Positions 27,380 through 36,851 of a stretch of 64,000 nt of DNA are shown here, in pieces. The notes below the pieces were generated by a model. It was given only the letters and a program-made list of their open reading frames with translations. It had not been told where the DNA came from and did not search any database. Within the stretch, counting starts at the first letter, position 1. Each line of letters begins with the position of its first letter. A program made the position numbers and the translations under genes. The DNA is taken from the NCBI GenBank assembly GCA_966424055.1, contig CBJLMB010000007.1, positions 122,063 to 186,062 on the forward strand. Direction: 5' to 3'. This stretch comes from Deminuibacter sp966424055. Its GTDB lineage: Bacteria; Bacteroidota; Bacteroidia; Chitinophagales; Chitinophagaceae.

Positions 27380-27660
27380 GCAGTAGGCAGTCAGCAATTG
27401 CCAGTCGGCAGTTGAGAATCGAGAGGCGAGAATCGAGATTGTTTTTGTATTGTCTGTTCTATGTTTCTTTATGGTGTGTTTTGTAGTATAGTTGACAGCG
27501 TGCAATCAGCAGGATAGGGTAGTGGTTAGCAGTAGGCAGTCGGCAGTCGAGAATCGAGAGGCGAGAATCGAGATTGTTTTTGTATTGTCTGTTCTATGTT
27601 TCTTCCGTGGTGTATTTGGTAGCATAGTTGACAGCATGCAATTAGCAGGATAGGATAGTT
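27380..27660. repeat. two imperfect tandem copies of a ~135-bp unit with heptamer substructure
   Basis: The motif GAGAATCGAGAGGCGAGAAT occurs at 27414 and 27549, a period of 135 bp, and flanking sequence matches for most of the unit. Each unit starts with 7-bp steps (AGTAGGC, AGTCGGC, AGTTGAG, AATCGAG, AGGCGAG, AATCGAG). Confidence 0.85.
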
Positions 27661-27680
27661 GTACTTGCACTATTTAGCAG

Positions 27681-28015
27681 AAAGTGTGGAATTATGAAGT
27701 AATAATTTCCACTACGCACCCACATCGTACATCCCACATCGTACATCGTACATAGCAAAGTGTAAACTACGAAGTAATAAGTACCGAAACCCACCCATTT
27801 ACACTACGTATCCACATCGTACTTCCCACTTCGTACTTCGTAATTACAAAGAGGGAACTACGAAGTACGAAGTACGAACCCTTCCCATTTCCACTACGCA
27901 CTTACATCGTACATCCCACACCGTACATCGTACATGACAAAGTGTGAACTACGAAGTAACAAGTACGAGCCCTTCCCATTTCCACTACGTCTTCCACTAC
28001 ATCCCCACATCCCCA
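27681..28015. repeat. four tandem ~76-91-bp units built of heptamers
   Basis: Units begin AAAG at 27681, 27757, 27848 and 27939 and carry ACTACGAAGTA then CATCGTACATCCCACATCG. On the minus strand the latter reads as 7-bp steps GATGTAC, GATGTGG, GAAGTAC and GAAGTGG. No spacers of CRISPR type are present. With the preceding repeat this fills the whole 27369-28015 gap. Confidence 0.85.
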
Positions 28016-28927
28016 TCACTTAGCCCATCCATTGGCTTTAAACCAGTTGTGCAGTCGGTCAGACCATTCGTCGGGAGTGGTTTTATTGTGCAGGCCGAAT
28101 CCATGGCCACCTTTGGGATAAATATGTATTTCAGACAATACATGGTGATGTACCAATGCCTCATAAAAACTAAGACTGTTCTGTACCGGAACGGCACGGT
28201 CGTCCTGGGCATGCACCAGGAAAGCAGGTGGTGTTTGGTCGGTTACCTGCAGCTCATTGGAATAAAGTTCCACTTGCTGCGGGGAAGGGTTTTTGCCTAT
28301 CAGGTTTATCTTGGAACCTGTATGGCCAATACTGTCTGAAAAGCTGATCACCGGGTAGCCCAGTACCATAAAATCTGGCCGCAGGCTGGTATTGCCGGGG
28401 TTATCGATAACTGCGGTAGTAAAATGTGTACCGGCGGTAGAAGCCAGGTGGCCACCGGCCGAGAAACCCATAATGCCTATTTTATGCGGATCTATTTTCC
28501 ATTCAGCCGCACGCTCGCGTACCTGTTGAATGGCGCGCTGTGCATCCTGCAGGGGGCCTATGGATTTATCCTGCATAATGGCATCGTTAGGCAGGCGGTA
28601 TTTTAAAACAAAAGCAGTGATGCCCCAGCTGGACAATAGTTTAGCTACATCCGATCCTTCATGCGAAGCAGCCAGTATAGCATAGCCGCCACCCGGGCAT
28701 ATGATCACTGCCGCACCGGAAGCATCACCCTGTGCAGGGTATACTGTAAGGGTGGGGGTAGTTACATTGGTGATACGGTATATGCCATTGTTGTCAACAT
28801 CCCTTTTCTCCTGGATAGAGCTGGGTTTTGAATTGGGTGCTGCACCATTGTACAGGGGAAATTCTTTTTGTGCGAAGCCGGATAATTGCATGCTCAACAG
28901 GAATGAGGCCAAAACTATTTTTTTCAT
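28016..28927 (-). CDS. secreted alpha/beta hydrolase (esterase/lipase type)
   Basis: After a signal peptide (MKKIVLASFLLSMQLSGFAQ) comes a serine-hydrolase domain. It has ICPGGGYAILAASHEG (oxyanion hole), nucleophile elbow GFSAGG, acid residue in HAQDDRAVP and catalytic His in GGHGFG. This is the BD-FAE/xylan-esterase-like family common in polysaccharide utilisation. In-frame starts also exist at 28948 and 28960; 28927 gives the best signal peptide. The substrate is unknown. The gene ends at the edge of the heptamer repeats. Confidence 0.85.
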   Translation of the reverse strand: MKKIVLASFLLSMQLSGFAQKEFPLYNGAAPNSKPSSIQEKRDVDNNGIYRITNVTTPTLTVYPAQGDASGAAVIICPGGGYAILAASHEGSDVAKLLSSWGITAFVLKYRLPNDAIMQDKSIGPLQDAQRAIQQVRERAAEWKIDPHKIGIMGFSAGGHLASTAGTHFTTAVIDNPGNTSLRPDFMVLGYPVISFSDSIGHTGSKINLIGKNPSPQQVELYSNELQVTDQTPPAFLVHAQDDRAVPVQNSLSFYEALVHHHVLSEIHIYPKGGHGFGLHNKTTPDEWSDRLHNWFKANGWAK

Positions 28928-29035
28928 CTTATGTATTTGTCTTTTCATTGGCGGATCCATTCACCATGCACCTGTTCCGGTTGGTGACCGGGAATTAGAT
29001 CCGGGAACAATTTGTTTTTAATCGTTAATGAATCC

Positions 29036-29086
29036 GGCAGCGGGACGCTGCATGCATAACCGTCGCCCGCGGGGACGCGGGCGCCC
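29036..29086 (-). repeat. solitary REP element
   Basis: Inverted relative to 24048. First GCAGC-gggac-GCTGC (29037-29051), then a CGCCCGCG...CGCGGGCG palindrome (29062-29085). Same spacing and order as the RAYT-flanking elements, but with compensated changes in the small hairpin. Confidence 0.75.
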
Positions 29087-29145
29087 CCCCCCACCATTAC
29101 CACCTGCAACAGCTTCTGCAATAAAGCTAAGCCATTGCGGTCATC

Positions 29146-29184
29146 TAAAAAAACAACCTCTTCTTTTTTAAGGAAGAGGTTGTT
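29146..29184 (-). terminator. queA terminator
   Basis: AACAACCTCTTC (29152-29163) pairs with GAAGAGGTTGTT (29173-29184). On the minus strand a run of T follows. Confidence 0.9.
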
Positions 29185-29207
29185 GGAACAAAAAAATGAT
29201 AGTATGA

Positions 29208-30257
29208 TCAGATCACCAGCATGGCATCGCCATAGCTGAAGAAGCGGTATTTGTCTTTGATGGCTTTTTTATAGGCTTCCATAGCCAGCTCATAACCGGC
29301 AAAAGCACAAACCATGATCAGCAGGCTGGTTTTAGGCAGATGGAAATTGGTGACCAGGCTGTCTGCCACATTGAAATCATAAGGAGGGTGAATAAACGTG
29401 TTAGTCCACCCTTCGCTGGGTTTTAACAATTTCTGTGCAGTAAAGCTGCTTTCCATGGCCCGCATCGTTGTGGTGCCGATGGAACAGATGCGATGCCCGT
29501 TTTCCTTGGCCTTGTTTACAATACGGCAGGCTTCCTCATCAATGCGGTAATATTCAGCATCCATTTTGTGTTTGCTCAGGTCTTCCACTTCAATGGGACG
29601 GAAAGTGCCCAGCCCGGTATGCAGGGTTACTTCCGCAAAGCGGATACCCTTGATTTCACAGCGTTTGATCAGTTCTTTGCTGAAATGCAAACCGGCGGTA
29701 GGGGCTGCTACTGCGCCTTCATATTTGGCATAAACCGTTTGATAGCGTTCTTTATCTTCCTCATCCGGTTTACGTTTGATGTATTTGGGCAGGGGTGTTT
29801 CACCCAGGAATTCCAGCATTTTTTTGAAGCTTTCATCATCATCATCCCACAAAAAACGGATGGTACGGCCGCGGCTGGTCGTATTATCGATCACTTCTGC
29901 CACCAGCTCGTCATTTTCCCCGAAATACAATTTGTTGCCTACACGTATTTTGCGGGCAGGATCAACGATCACATCCCACAAACGGTTGGGTTTATTCAGT
30001 TCCCTGAGCAGGAATACTTCTATTTTGGCGCCGGTCTTTTCCTTGCGTCCATACATACGGGCAGGAAAAACCTTGGTGTTGTTTACAACAAAAACATCTT
30101 TGTCATCAAAATAATCCAGGATATCGCGAAAATTCTTGTTTTCTATGTTACCGGTTTTCCTGTCAATGACCATCATCCGGCTGTCTTCGCGGCGTTTTGT
30201 AGGGTTTTGAGCAATAAGGTTAAGAGGGAGATCGAACTTGAATTGTGATAATTTCAT
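29208..30257 (-). CDS. queA: S-adenosylmethionine:tRNA ribosyltransferase-isomerase
   Basis: QueA transfers and isomerises the ribosyl group of SAM to preQ1 at tRNA position 34, forming epoxyqueuosine. The 349-residue protein shows the family sequence throughout: LIAQNPTKRREDSRMMVIDR, VFVVNNTKVFPARMYG, YAKYEGAVAAPTAGLHF, VTLHTGLGTFRPI, TTTMRAMES, TNFHLPKSSLL-like TNFHLPKTSLLIMV. A candidate -7 box (TACCTTTG, minus strand, 30370-30377) lies about 110 nt upstream. Confidence 0.97.
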   Translation of the reverse strand: MKLSQFKFDLPLNLIAQNPTKRREDSRMMVIDRKTGNIENKNFRDILDYFDDKDVFVVNNTKVFPARMYGRKEKTGAKIEVFLLRELNKPNRLWDVIVDPARKIRVGNKLYFGENDELVAEVIDNTTSRGRTIRFLWDDDDESFKKMLEFLGETPLPKYIKRKPDEEDKERYQTVYAKYEGAVAAPTAGLHFSKELIKRCEIKGIRFAEVTLHTGLGTFRPIEVEDLSKHKMDAEYYRIDEEACRIVNKAKENGHRICSIGTTTMRAMESSFTAQKLLKPSEGWTNTFIHPPYDFNVADSLVTNFHLPKTSLLIMVCAFAGYELAMEAYKKAIKDKYRFFSYGDAMLVI

Positions 30258-30603
30258 GTGTCTATCAGTTTATTTCTCCAAAGCTTTCTTTGGGATAATA
30301 GGCCACATATACAGTCACCCCTGTTGCACGGGGGCTCGTGTCATGTTACGGCATGATTTTTTAAGTGGGCAAAGGTACGTTTTTCCATCTAATGATAATC
30401 GACCCGCCCGGATTATTTATTGTAACAACCTTTTCTGCGTCCTGTTCATTTAAATGGCTGGAATTGAAATATTTCCTTATCTCCCGGGTCATGCGCTGTA
30501 AAACAGGGGTGATGGCTGCTGCTGGCGGCCAAAAAATTAAAACCCCAGGATGTTGTATCTTGGTTAAGATTTTGCTTCTATTTACCTTACCCGATACCTG
30601 TTT
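30258..30603. other. divergent intergenic region between queA and the TraB-like gene
   Basis: On the minus strand TACCTTTG at 30377-30370 could drive queA with a leader of about 105 nt. That leader contains short hairpins (CCCC...GGGG and CAAAGaaagCTTTG). The preQ1-I core was not recognised. No gene is seen. Confidence 0.45.
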
Positions 30604-33600
30604 ATGCGCAGATTTGTTGTTTTTTGTTATGTGGCAGCCATCAGTTTTTCTTTACAGGCACAAAAAAGTTCAACTGTTCAATATCCCAGCTTACTATGGG
30701 AAATTTCCGGTAATGGGCTCAACCGCCCTTCTTACCTGTTTGGTACCATGCATGTAAGCAGTAAAATGGCATTTCATCTCAGCGATTCTTTTTATCATGC
30801 CATTCAGCGCTGTGATATAGTGGCGCTGGAGCTGAACCCCAATTTATGGCAGCGTGATATGATGCGTATGGAAGCCGCACAGCAGCAGATTTCGGCTTAT
30901 ATGCGGAACAGCAGCTCAAATTATATCAATGAACGGTCGTTCAGGCCGGAAAAATATGAAGATAACCTGCGTGCTGCACTCACCGAAGACCCACTGCTGA
31001 TCAATGGCCTGCTGTACCGCACTTTTCAAACACAGGCCGACTACGAGGAAAATACTTACCTGGATCTCTATATCTACCAAACAGGCCGGAAACTGGGAAA
31101 ACAGGCAGGCGGGGTGGAAGATTATTATGAAACGGAAAGAACGGTTTTTGAAGCGTACCAGGATATGGCCAGGGAAAAGAACAAAAAAAAGCCCGACACC
31201 GATGGCGAGCCGGAATACGAGATACAACGCAAGATACAGGATGCCTATCGCGGCGGGAACCTCGACCTGCTGGATTCGCTGGAAAAACTCACTTTCAGTT
31301 CGCAGGCTTATATGGAGAAATTCCTCTATAAACGCAATGAAATACAGGCCTATTCTATCGACACCATTATAAAAAAGCATGCTCTTTTTGTAGGAGTAGG
31401 CGCTGCCCACCTGCCCGGAAAACGGGGTGTGATCGAACTGCTCCGTAAGAAGGGTTACCGGCTTCGCCCCATCCTGATGCAGGACAGGGATGCTGATAAA
31501 AAAGACACCATCGACCAGCTTAGGGTGCCTGTCAGCTTTCAGCCGGTGAGTACGGCAGACAGTAGCATCAGCATGTTGTTGCCAGGGCCGCTGTACAAAC
31601 GCTCGGATAGCAGGGCTTATGCCAACGGCAGCTGGCAATATGCCGATATGGATAATGGCACTTATTACATGCTTACCCGGGTGAAAACCAGTGCCGCATT
31701 CTGGGGGCAACCGGTAACTGCCGTGGTAAAAAAGATCGATAGCCTGCTGTATGAAAATATCCCGGGCAAGATCATTCATAAAACTGCCATCATTAAAAAC
31801 GGGTACCCGGGTTTTGATATCACCAACCGTACCAGGCGTGGCGACCTGCAACGGTACAATATTATTGTAACGCCTTTTGAAGTACTGGTATTTAAAATGA
31901 GCGGTAACGACAATTATGTCAGCGGGAAAGAAGCCGATACTTTTTTCAGTTCCATTGCAGTACGCGGGTTACAGAACGGATGGGTACAATACCAGCCCGC
32001 CCATGGCGATTTCTCTGTACGCCTGCCCCAGCAACCGCATGTTTACCGCAATACCAGCAATACAGACCGGATGGACCGTTGGGAATATGAAGCCCTTGAT
32101 TCCGCCGGCGGCAGTTCTTATGCCATCTGGAAAAAAGATGTTCACAACTACCATTTCCTGGAAGAAGATACTTTCGACCTGGGGCTGGTGGAGGAAAGCA
32201 TCAAACGGTCGGAGCTGGTGGACAAGCAGCTGCAACGTAAACTGCTGAAAAAACAGGGATACGATGCCCTCGATATGCTGTTCAGCCTGAAAGGCGGTGG
32301 ACGACTGCATGCACAGGCCGTATTAAGAGGCCCGCATTATTACCTGCTGCTTACACGCAACAGCGATCCCGCTGCAGAGCAGGCCTTTTTTAATTCTTTC
32401 CATTTTACCGGTTTCAAATACCCGCAGGCCGGTTTGTATACAGATACGCTGCTGCATTTTTCGGTGCAAACGCCTGTACAGCCGGTACTGGACAGCAGCC
32501 TGGTGAAAATGGTGAGTGAAAGCACCAGCGAAGAATTCCTCGACCAGGTCAGGGATCATTATACTTACTGGCCCATGGAAAAATATGCCAGCTTTAAAAA
32601 CGATACCACGGGTGAGGCAATACTGGTAGGGGTAAAACAATACCCCAAATATTTTTTCAGCAAAGATTCCGCCACCTTCTGGAAAGGCGATACAAGCAGA
32701 AGAAAACAAACAGACTGGGTGGTGCGGAGCAGAACAGCCATCAGGCCTTTTCCGGGGTGTAACGGCTTTCGTACAGAGCTGGTGGATACCAATACGGTTC
32801 GTAAAATTATCCTGTACAGTTTACTGAAAGATAACCGCCTGTACCGCATTTGTGCGCTCACAGACACAGTGATGCCTGAGAGCAGCTTTATCCGTGATTT
32901 CTTTGCCAGCTTCAAGCCGGATGAAAAGAACTTCGGCCCCTCTGTATTTGAAAACAAAAAGGACCGCTTTTTTGCTGATTACAACAGCACGGATTCCACC
33001 GTTCGCAAAAAAACAAGATCAGCCATCTCCAGTGTTTATTTCGGACCCACAGCCATCGACCAGATGGTGCAGGCCATTCACCAGTTGAAATATGGCGACA
33101 AAGATTATTTTGAACTAAAAAGTAAATGGATTGCCGAGCTGGGCTTTATCAATGACAGCTGCTGTACTGAAAAACTGCAGCAGAAGCTCGTGGCGCTGTA
33201 CAACAGCACGGCAGATACCAGCTATTTCCAGAACCAGGTGCTGCGTGCACTGGCACATCTGAGAACGAAAGATGCCTATCTGTTGCTGAAAAACCTGTTA
33301 CTGCAGGACCCTCCTGTATTTGAAGATGCATATGGCTATAGCTCCCTGTTCAGTGCATTTAAAGATTCACTGCCGCTTACCCGGGTACTGCTGCCCGAAA
33401 TACTGCAGCTGTCTACGCTGGAAGATTACCGGTTGCCGGTAACACGTATGCTGAGCACAATGGCCGACAGCGGGTACCTCTCTGAAAAAGATTACGACAG
33501 CTATTACAATAAACTTTATTTCGATGCCAAAATTGAACTGAAACGGCAGCAGAACAAGGATGAAAGACTAATGGATAACCAGGGCAGTGATGATGATGAC

Positions 33601-34272
33601 GATGATACCGGCAAATCGCGCAGCGGCGCTTCTGATGTGCTGGAGGATTATGCTACGCTGCTGATACCTTTTTACAACAAGTACCCGGCCGTAGGTAAGT
33701 ATTTTGATAAACTGCTGCAGTCGAAAAACCCGGCAGTTCAACTGAGCGCGGCTGCTATGCTTGTGCGTAACGGGAAAAAAGTACCCGATTCTGTTTTGCA
33801 GTCACTGGCAGCAAAAGATGCTTACCGGTCGCAGTTGCTGAAGAAACTGGAAAAAGCAAAACAGGCTGAACTGTTTCCTGCCCATTACCGGCAGCAGGAT
33901 ATGATAGCCCGTTCAGTATTGCTGAACGATAAAGGCGCCGATCGTTTTGCCGCTATAGAGCTACAGGGAAAACAAGCTGTTAACCTGAAGGAAAGATCAG
34001 GCTGGGTTTATTTTTACAAATACAAACTGAAAAAAGAAGACGACTGGAAATTAGGCCTCAGCGGTATACAGCCTTTAAAACCCGGGGAGATAAGCAGCGA
34101 TGACCAGCTGACCAGCATGACTGATAAAAAGATAAAAGCTGATAAGCCTGTTGATGAACAATTTGGTGAGCAGCTGAAAAAATTACTGTTCTCCAAGCAC
34201 AAAAGTGCAGAACTGTTTTTTGAAGAAAACGGTTATGGCCGTTCTGCCCGTAGTTATGATAGGGATAATTAA
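30604..34272 (+). CDS. large secreted TraB/GumN-domain protein
   Basis: A signal peptide (MRRFVVFCYVAAISFSLQAQ) is followed by a TraB/GumN-type domain, residues 28-300. It has WEISGNGLNRPSYLFGTMHVSS at the start, IVALELNP, and GVGAAHLPGKRGVIELLRKKGY at the end. Two GxxH-type motifs (GTMH, GAAH) are the signature of this putative metal-dependent hydrolase family. The other 900 residues have no family I recognise. They contain repeated 'HGDFSVRLP'-like beta segments, then helical repeat-like stretches and an acidic DDDDDD run near residue 1000. Typical TraB proteins are about 300 residues, so this is a long fusion. Monocistronic. Confidence 0.75.
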   Translation: MRRFVVFCYVAAISFSLQAQKSSTVQYPSLLWEISGNGLNRPSYLFGTMHVSSKMAFHLSDSFYHAIQRCDIVALELNPNLWQRDMMRMEAAQQQISAYMRNSSSNYINERSFRPEKYEDNLRAALTEDPLLINGLLYRTFQTQADYEENTYLDLYIYQTGRKLGKQAGGVEDYYETERTVFEAYQDMAREKNKKKPDTDGEPEYEIQRKIQDAYRGGNLDLLDSLEKLTFSSQAYMEKFLYKRNEIQAYSIDTIIKKHALFVGVGAAHLPGKRGVIELLRKKGYRLRPILMQDRDADKKDTIDQLRVPVSFQPVSTADSSISMLLPGPLYKRSDSRAYANGSWQYADMDNGTYYMLTRVKTSAAFWGQPVTAVVKKIDSLLYENIPGKIIHKTAIIKNGYPGFDITNRTRRGDLQRYNIIVTPFEVLVFKMSGNDNYVSGKEADTFFSSIAVRGLQNGWVQYQPAHGDFSVRLPQQPHVYRNTSNTDRMDRWEYEALDSAGGSSYAIWKKDVHNYHFLEEDTFDLGLVEESIKRSELVDKQLQRKLLKKQGYDALDMLFSLKGGGRLHAQAVLRGPHYYLLLTRNSDPAAEQAFFNSFHFTGFKYPQAGLYTDTLLHFSVQTPVQPVLDSSLVKMVSESTSEEFLDQVRDHYTYWPMEKYASFKNDTTGEAILVGVKQYPKYFFSKDSATFWKGDTSRRKQTDWVVRSRTAIRPFPGCNGFRTELVDTNTVRKIILYSLLKDNRLYRICALTDTVMPESSFIRDFFASFKPDEKNFGPSVFENKKDRFFADYNSTDSTVRKKTRSAISSVYFGPTAIDQMVQAIHQLKYGDKDYFELKSKWIAELGFINDSCCTEKLQQKLVALYNSTADTSYFQNQVLRALAHLRTKDAYLLLKNLLLQDPPVFEDAYGYSSLFSAFKDSLPLTRVLLPEILQLSTLEDYRLPVTRMLSTMADSGYLSEKDYDSYYNKLYFDAKIELKRQQNKDERLMDNQGSDDDDDDTGKSRSGASDVLEDYATLLIPFYNKYPAVGKYFDKLLQSKNPAVQLSAAAMLVRNGKKVPDSVLQSLAAKDAYRSQLLKKLEKAKQAELFPAHYRQQDMIARSVLLNDKGADRFAAIELQGKQAVNLKERSGWVYFYKYKLKKEDDWKLGLSGIQPLKPGEISSDDQLTSMTDKKIKADKPVDEQFGEQLKKLLFSKHKSAELFFEENGYGRSARSYDRDN

Positions 34273-34343
34273 TAAAAGTAATAAAAGAACCGTTTGCAGT
34301 TTCCTGCAATGAGACGGGGTATGCAATGCATAAAGATATGCGC

Positions 34344-36077
34344 TTAGCGCATTACCGGTATGGCCTCGATCAGCTGCCTGGTATAATTGCTTTTGGGATG
34401 GTTGTACAATTCTTCCGCTGTACCTATTTCTTCAACGGCGCCTTTGTTCATTACCACGATCCTGTCGCTGATGTATTTAACAACAGAAAGATCATGTGAA
34501 ATAAAAATAGCTGTAAAACCAAAGGCTTCTTTTAGTTCATTCAGCAGGTTGAGCACCTGCGCCTGCACGCTTACATCCAGTGCAGATACACTTTCATCAC
34601 ACACTACAAAAGAGGGTTGAAGGGCCAGTGCGCGGGCTATTACAATGCGCTGGCGCTGACCGCCGCTGAACTCGTGTGGATAACGGTAATAATGTTCCGG
34701 CAGCAGGCTTACTTTTTCCAGTAGGTGGATAACCTGTTCTTTCCGCTCTTCATCGCTGCTGCCTATGCCGTGTACTTTGAGTGGTTCGGCTATAGCCTGG
34801 CCAATGGAAATGCGCGGATTGAGCGAAGAGAATGGATCCTGGAAGATCAGCTGCATATCTTTACGCAGCGCTTTCATTTCTGCAGGTGTACTGTTCACCA
34901 GGTTCTGCCCCCTGAAAAAAATATGACCGGAAGTGGGTGTGGCCAAACGCAGCAGGCTGCGCCCAAGTGTTGTTTTGCCGCAGCCAGATTCACCTACCAG
35001 TCCCAATGTTTCGCCCTGCATCACTTCAAAGCTTACACCATTCACGGCTTTTGTGTAGGCAACGGGTTGCCCCCATATATTTTTTTTGGAAGGATACCAT
35101 ACATGGAGGTCCTGGATACGCATGAGCGGGATAGAGGTGCCGGTAGCAGGTGCTGCCACAACAAGAGCAGGCGGATGCGGCGGAGTGGTTAGCTTTTTTT
35201 CTTTAATAGATCCATCGGCGGCTATTTCAAGAAAATCGGCTACCACGGGCAAGCGTTCACCCTTGCTGTGCAGCGCAGGGCGACAGGCCAGCAGTGCCCT
35301 GGTATACGGGTGTGAAGGTTGTTTAAAAATGGCGGATGCATTGCCCCGCTCCACTACGCGGCCTTTGTATAAAACCACAATCTTATCTGCGATCTCTGCA
35401 ACCACAGCCAGGTCGTGAGTGATAAAAAGTACACCCATTTCTTTCTGCAGCTGTAATTCTTTGATCAGGGTAAGAATGTTTTTCTGCACGGTTACATCCA
35501 GTGCAGTGGTGGGTTCATCACAAATAAGTAATGATGGCTCACAGCTCATGGCCATAGCTATCATAACCCTTTGTTTTTGTCCGCCGCTGATCTGGTGCGG
35601 GTAGCTGTGGAATATGCGTTGTGGATCGGGTAGTTTTACCTGGGCAAACAGGGCCAGTGTTTTTTCCCTTGCTTCGGCCCGCGTTATTCTCTTGTGCTGC
35701 AGGATGGCTTCCATTACCTGGTTACCGCAGGTGTGTACCGGGTTCAGTGAGGTCATGGGCTCCTGGAAGATCATGGCAATACGGTTACCGCGCAATGCCT
35801 GCATTTCTTCCGGTGTGCATTGGAGCAGATCGATAGGCTGCTGCCCATTGGGTTGAAAAAAAAGATGCCCGCTGGTATATTCTGCAGGAGGTGAAGGCAG
35901 CAGGCGCAGCACAGATAAAGAGCTGATCGATTTACCTGAGCCGGATTCTCCTACAACGGCTACCAGTTCGCCTCTGCCCACTTCAAAAGAAACATTGTGC
36001 AAAGCGGGTACCGTGGTATTACCGGATATAAAACCAATGGATAAATTTTCTACACGCAGCAGCGGGGCAGAGCTCAT
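34344..36077 (-). CDS. fused dipeptide/oligopeptide ABC transporter ATPase (DppD-DppF type)
   Basis: Two complete ABC cassettes lie in one 577-residue chain. The first (1-270) has Walker A GESGSGKS, signature SGGQKQRVMIAMAM and Walker B LLICDEPT. The second (310-577) has GESGCGKT, SGGQRQRIVIARAL and FVVCDESVSALD. Both carry the oligo/dipeptide-permease features (FQEPMTSLNP, FQDPFSSLNPR). This YejF-like fusion would energise a peptide importer whose permeases and binding protein are not in the window. In the second Walker B region DES replaces the usual DEP. It lies 3 bp after the AMP nucleosidase stop, so the two are co-transcribed. Confidence 0.93.
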   Translation of the reverse strand: MSSAPLLRVENLSIGFISGNTTVPALHNVSFEVGRGELVAVVGESGSGKSISSLSVLRLLPSPPAEYTSGHLFFQPNGQQPIDLLQCTPEEMQALRGNRIAMIFQEPMTSLNPVHTCGNQVMEAILQHKRITRAEAREKTLALFAQVKLPDPQRIFHSYPHQISGGQKQRVMIAMAMSCEPSLLICDEPTTALDVTVQKNILTLIKELQLQKEMGVLFITHDLAVVAEIADKIVVLYKGRVVERGNASAIFKQPSHPYTRALLACRPALHSKGERLPVVADFLEIAADGSIKEKKLTTPPHPPALVVAAPATGTSIPLMRIQDLHVWYPSKKNIWGQPVAYTKAVNGVSFEVMQGETLGLVGESGCGKTTLGRSLLRLATPTSGHIFFRGQNLVNSTPAEMKALRKDMQLIFQDPFSSLNPRISIGQAIAEPLKVHGIGSSDEERKEQVIHLLEKVSLLPEHYYRYPHEFSGGQRQRIVIARALALQPSFVVCDESVSALDVSVQAQVLNLLNELKEAFGFTAIFISHDLSVVKYISDRIVVMNKGAVEEIGTAEELYNHPKSNYTRQLIEAIPVMR

Positions 36078-36080
36078 GGT

Positions 36081-36851
36081 TTAAAATTTCAGGTGCCTTA
36101 CTGTAAGACCGTTATTGATCAGTTGTTTTAATGAATCGATGCCTATTTTCAGGTGCTTTTCTACATACTGTGCCGTGACCTTGCTGTCGCTGGCTGCTGT
36201 TTTTACACCTTCCGGTATCATGGGCTGATCACTTACCAGTAACAGGGCGCCGGTGGGTATATGATTGAAAAAGCCTACAGTGAAGATAGTGGCTGTTTCC
36301 ATGTCGATGGCATAGGCCCGTATTTTTTTCAGGTATTCTTTAAACTCCTCATCATGCTCCCATACCCTGCGGTTCATGGTGTACACAGTACCAGTCCAAT
36401 AGTCCACTTTATAATCACGGATGGTGGTGGAGATGGCTTTCTGCAAAGCGAAAGCAGGCATTGCCGGTACTTCAGGCGGAAAATAATCATCAGAAGTTCC
36501 CTCACCGCGTATGGCTGCGATGGGCAATATAAGGTCGCCGATCTTATTGCGTTTTTTTAGCCCACCACATTTACCCAGGAACAATACGGCTTTAGGTTCA
36601 ATTGCTGAAAGCAGGTCCATTACTGTTGCCGCGCCCGGGCTGCCCATACCAAAATTGATGATGGTGATACCACCTGCAGTAGCGCACTGGAAAGGTCTGT
36701 CTTTACCTACTACCTTGGTATTGTTCCAATCGGCAAACAGTTGAACATAATTGCTGAAATTAGTGAGCAGGATGTATTTACCGAAGTTTTCCAGCTTCTC
36801 TCCGGTATAGCGGGGTAACCAGTTGTTTACGATCTCTTCTTTAGTCTTCAT
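36081..36851 (-). CDS. AMP nucleosidase, short form
   Basis: This member of the nucleoside phosphorylase superfamily hydrolyses AMP to adenine and ribose 5-phosphate. Seen: ATAGGITIINFGMGSPGAATVMDLL, LFLGKCGGLKKRNKIGDLILP, IDMETATIFTVGF (purine/ribose site) and LLLVSDQPM. The 256-residue form lacks the N-terminal regulatory domain of enterobacterial Amn (about 480 residues) and is the usual one in Bacteroidota. It is upstream of, and almost abuts, the ABC ATPase gene. Confidence 0.9.
   Translation of the reverse strand: MKTKEEIVNNWLPRYTGEKLENFGKYILLTNFSNYVQLFADWNNTKVVGKDRPFQCATAGGITIINFGMGSPGAATVMDLLSAIEPKAVLFLGKCGGLKKRNKIGDLILPIAAIRGEGTSDDYFPPEVPAMPAFALQKAISTTIRDYKVDYWTGTVYTMNRRVWEHDEEFKEYLKKIRAYAIDMETATIFTVGFFNHIPTGALLLVSDQPMIPEGVKTAASDSKVTAQYVEKHLKIGIDSLKQLINNGLTVRHLKF

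Noticed and set aside
27681..28015. CRISPR array
   Set aside because: Units are contiguous and built of 7-bp steps, with no unique spacers of constant length and no cas genes.
30258..30370. preQ1 riboswitch in the queA leader
   Set aside because: The leader has only short hairpins and I could not find the preQ1-I core pattern.
30916..31851. A 311-residue minus-strand open frame under the TraB-like gene
   Set aside because: Antisense to a convincing secreted protein; no motif or plausible start context of its own.
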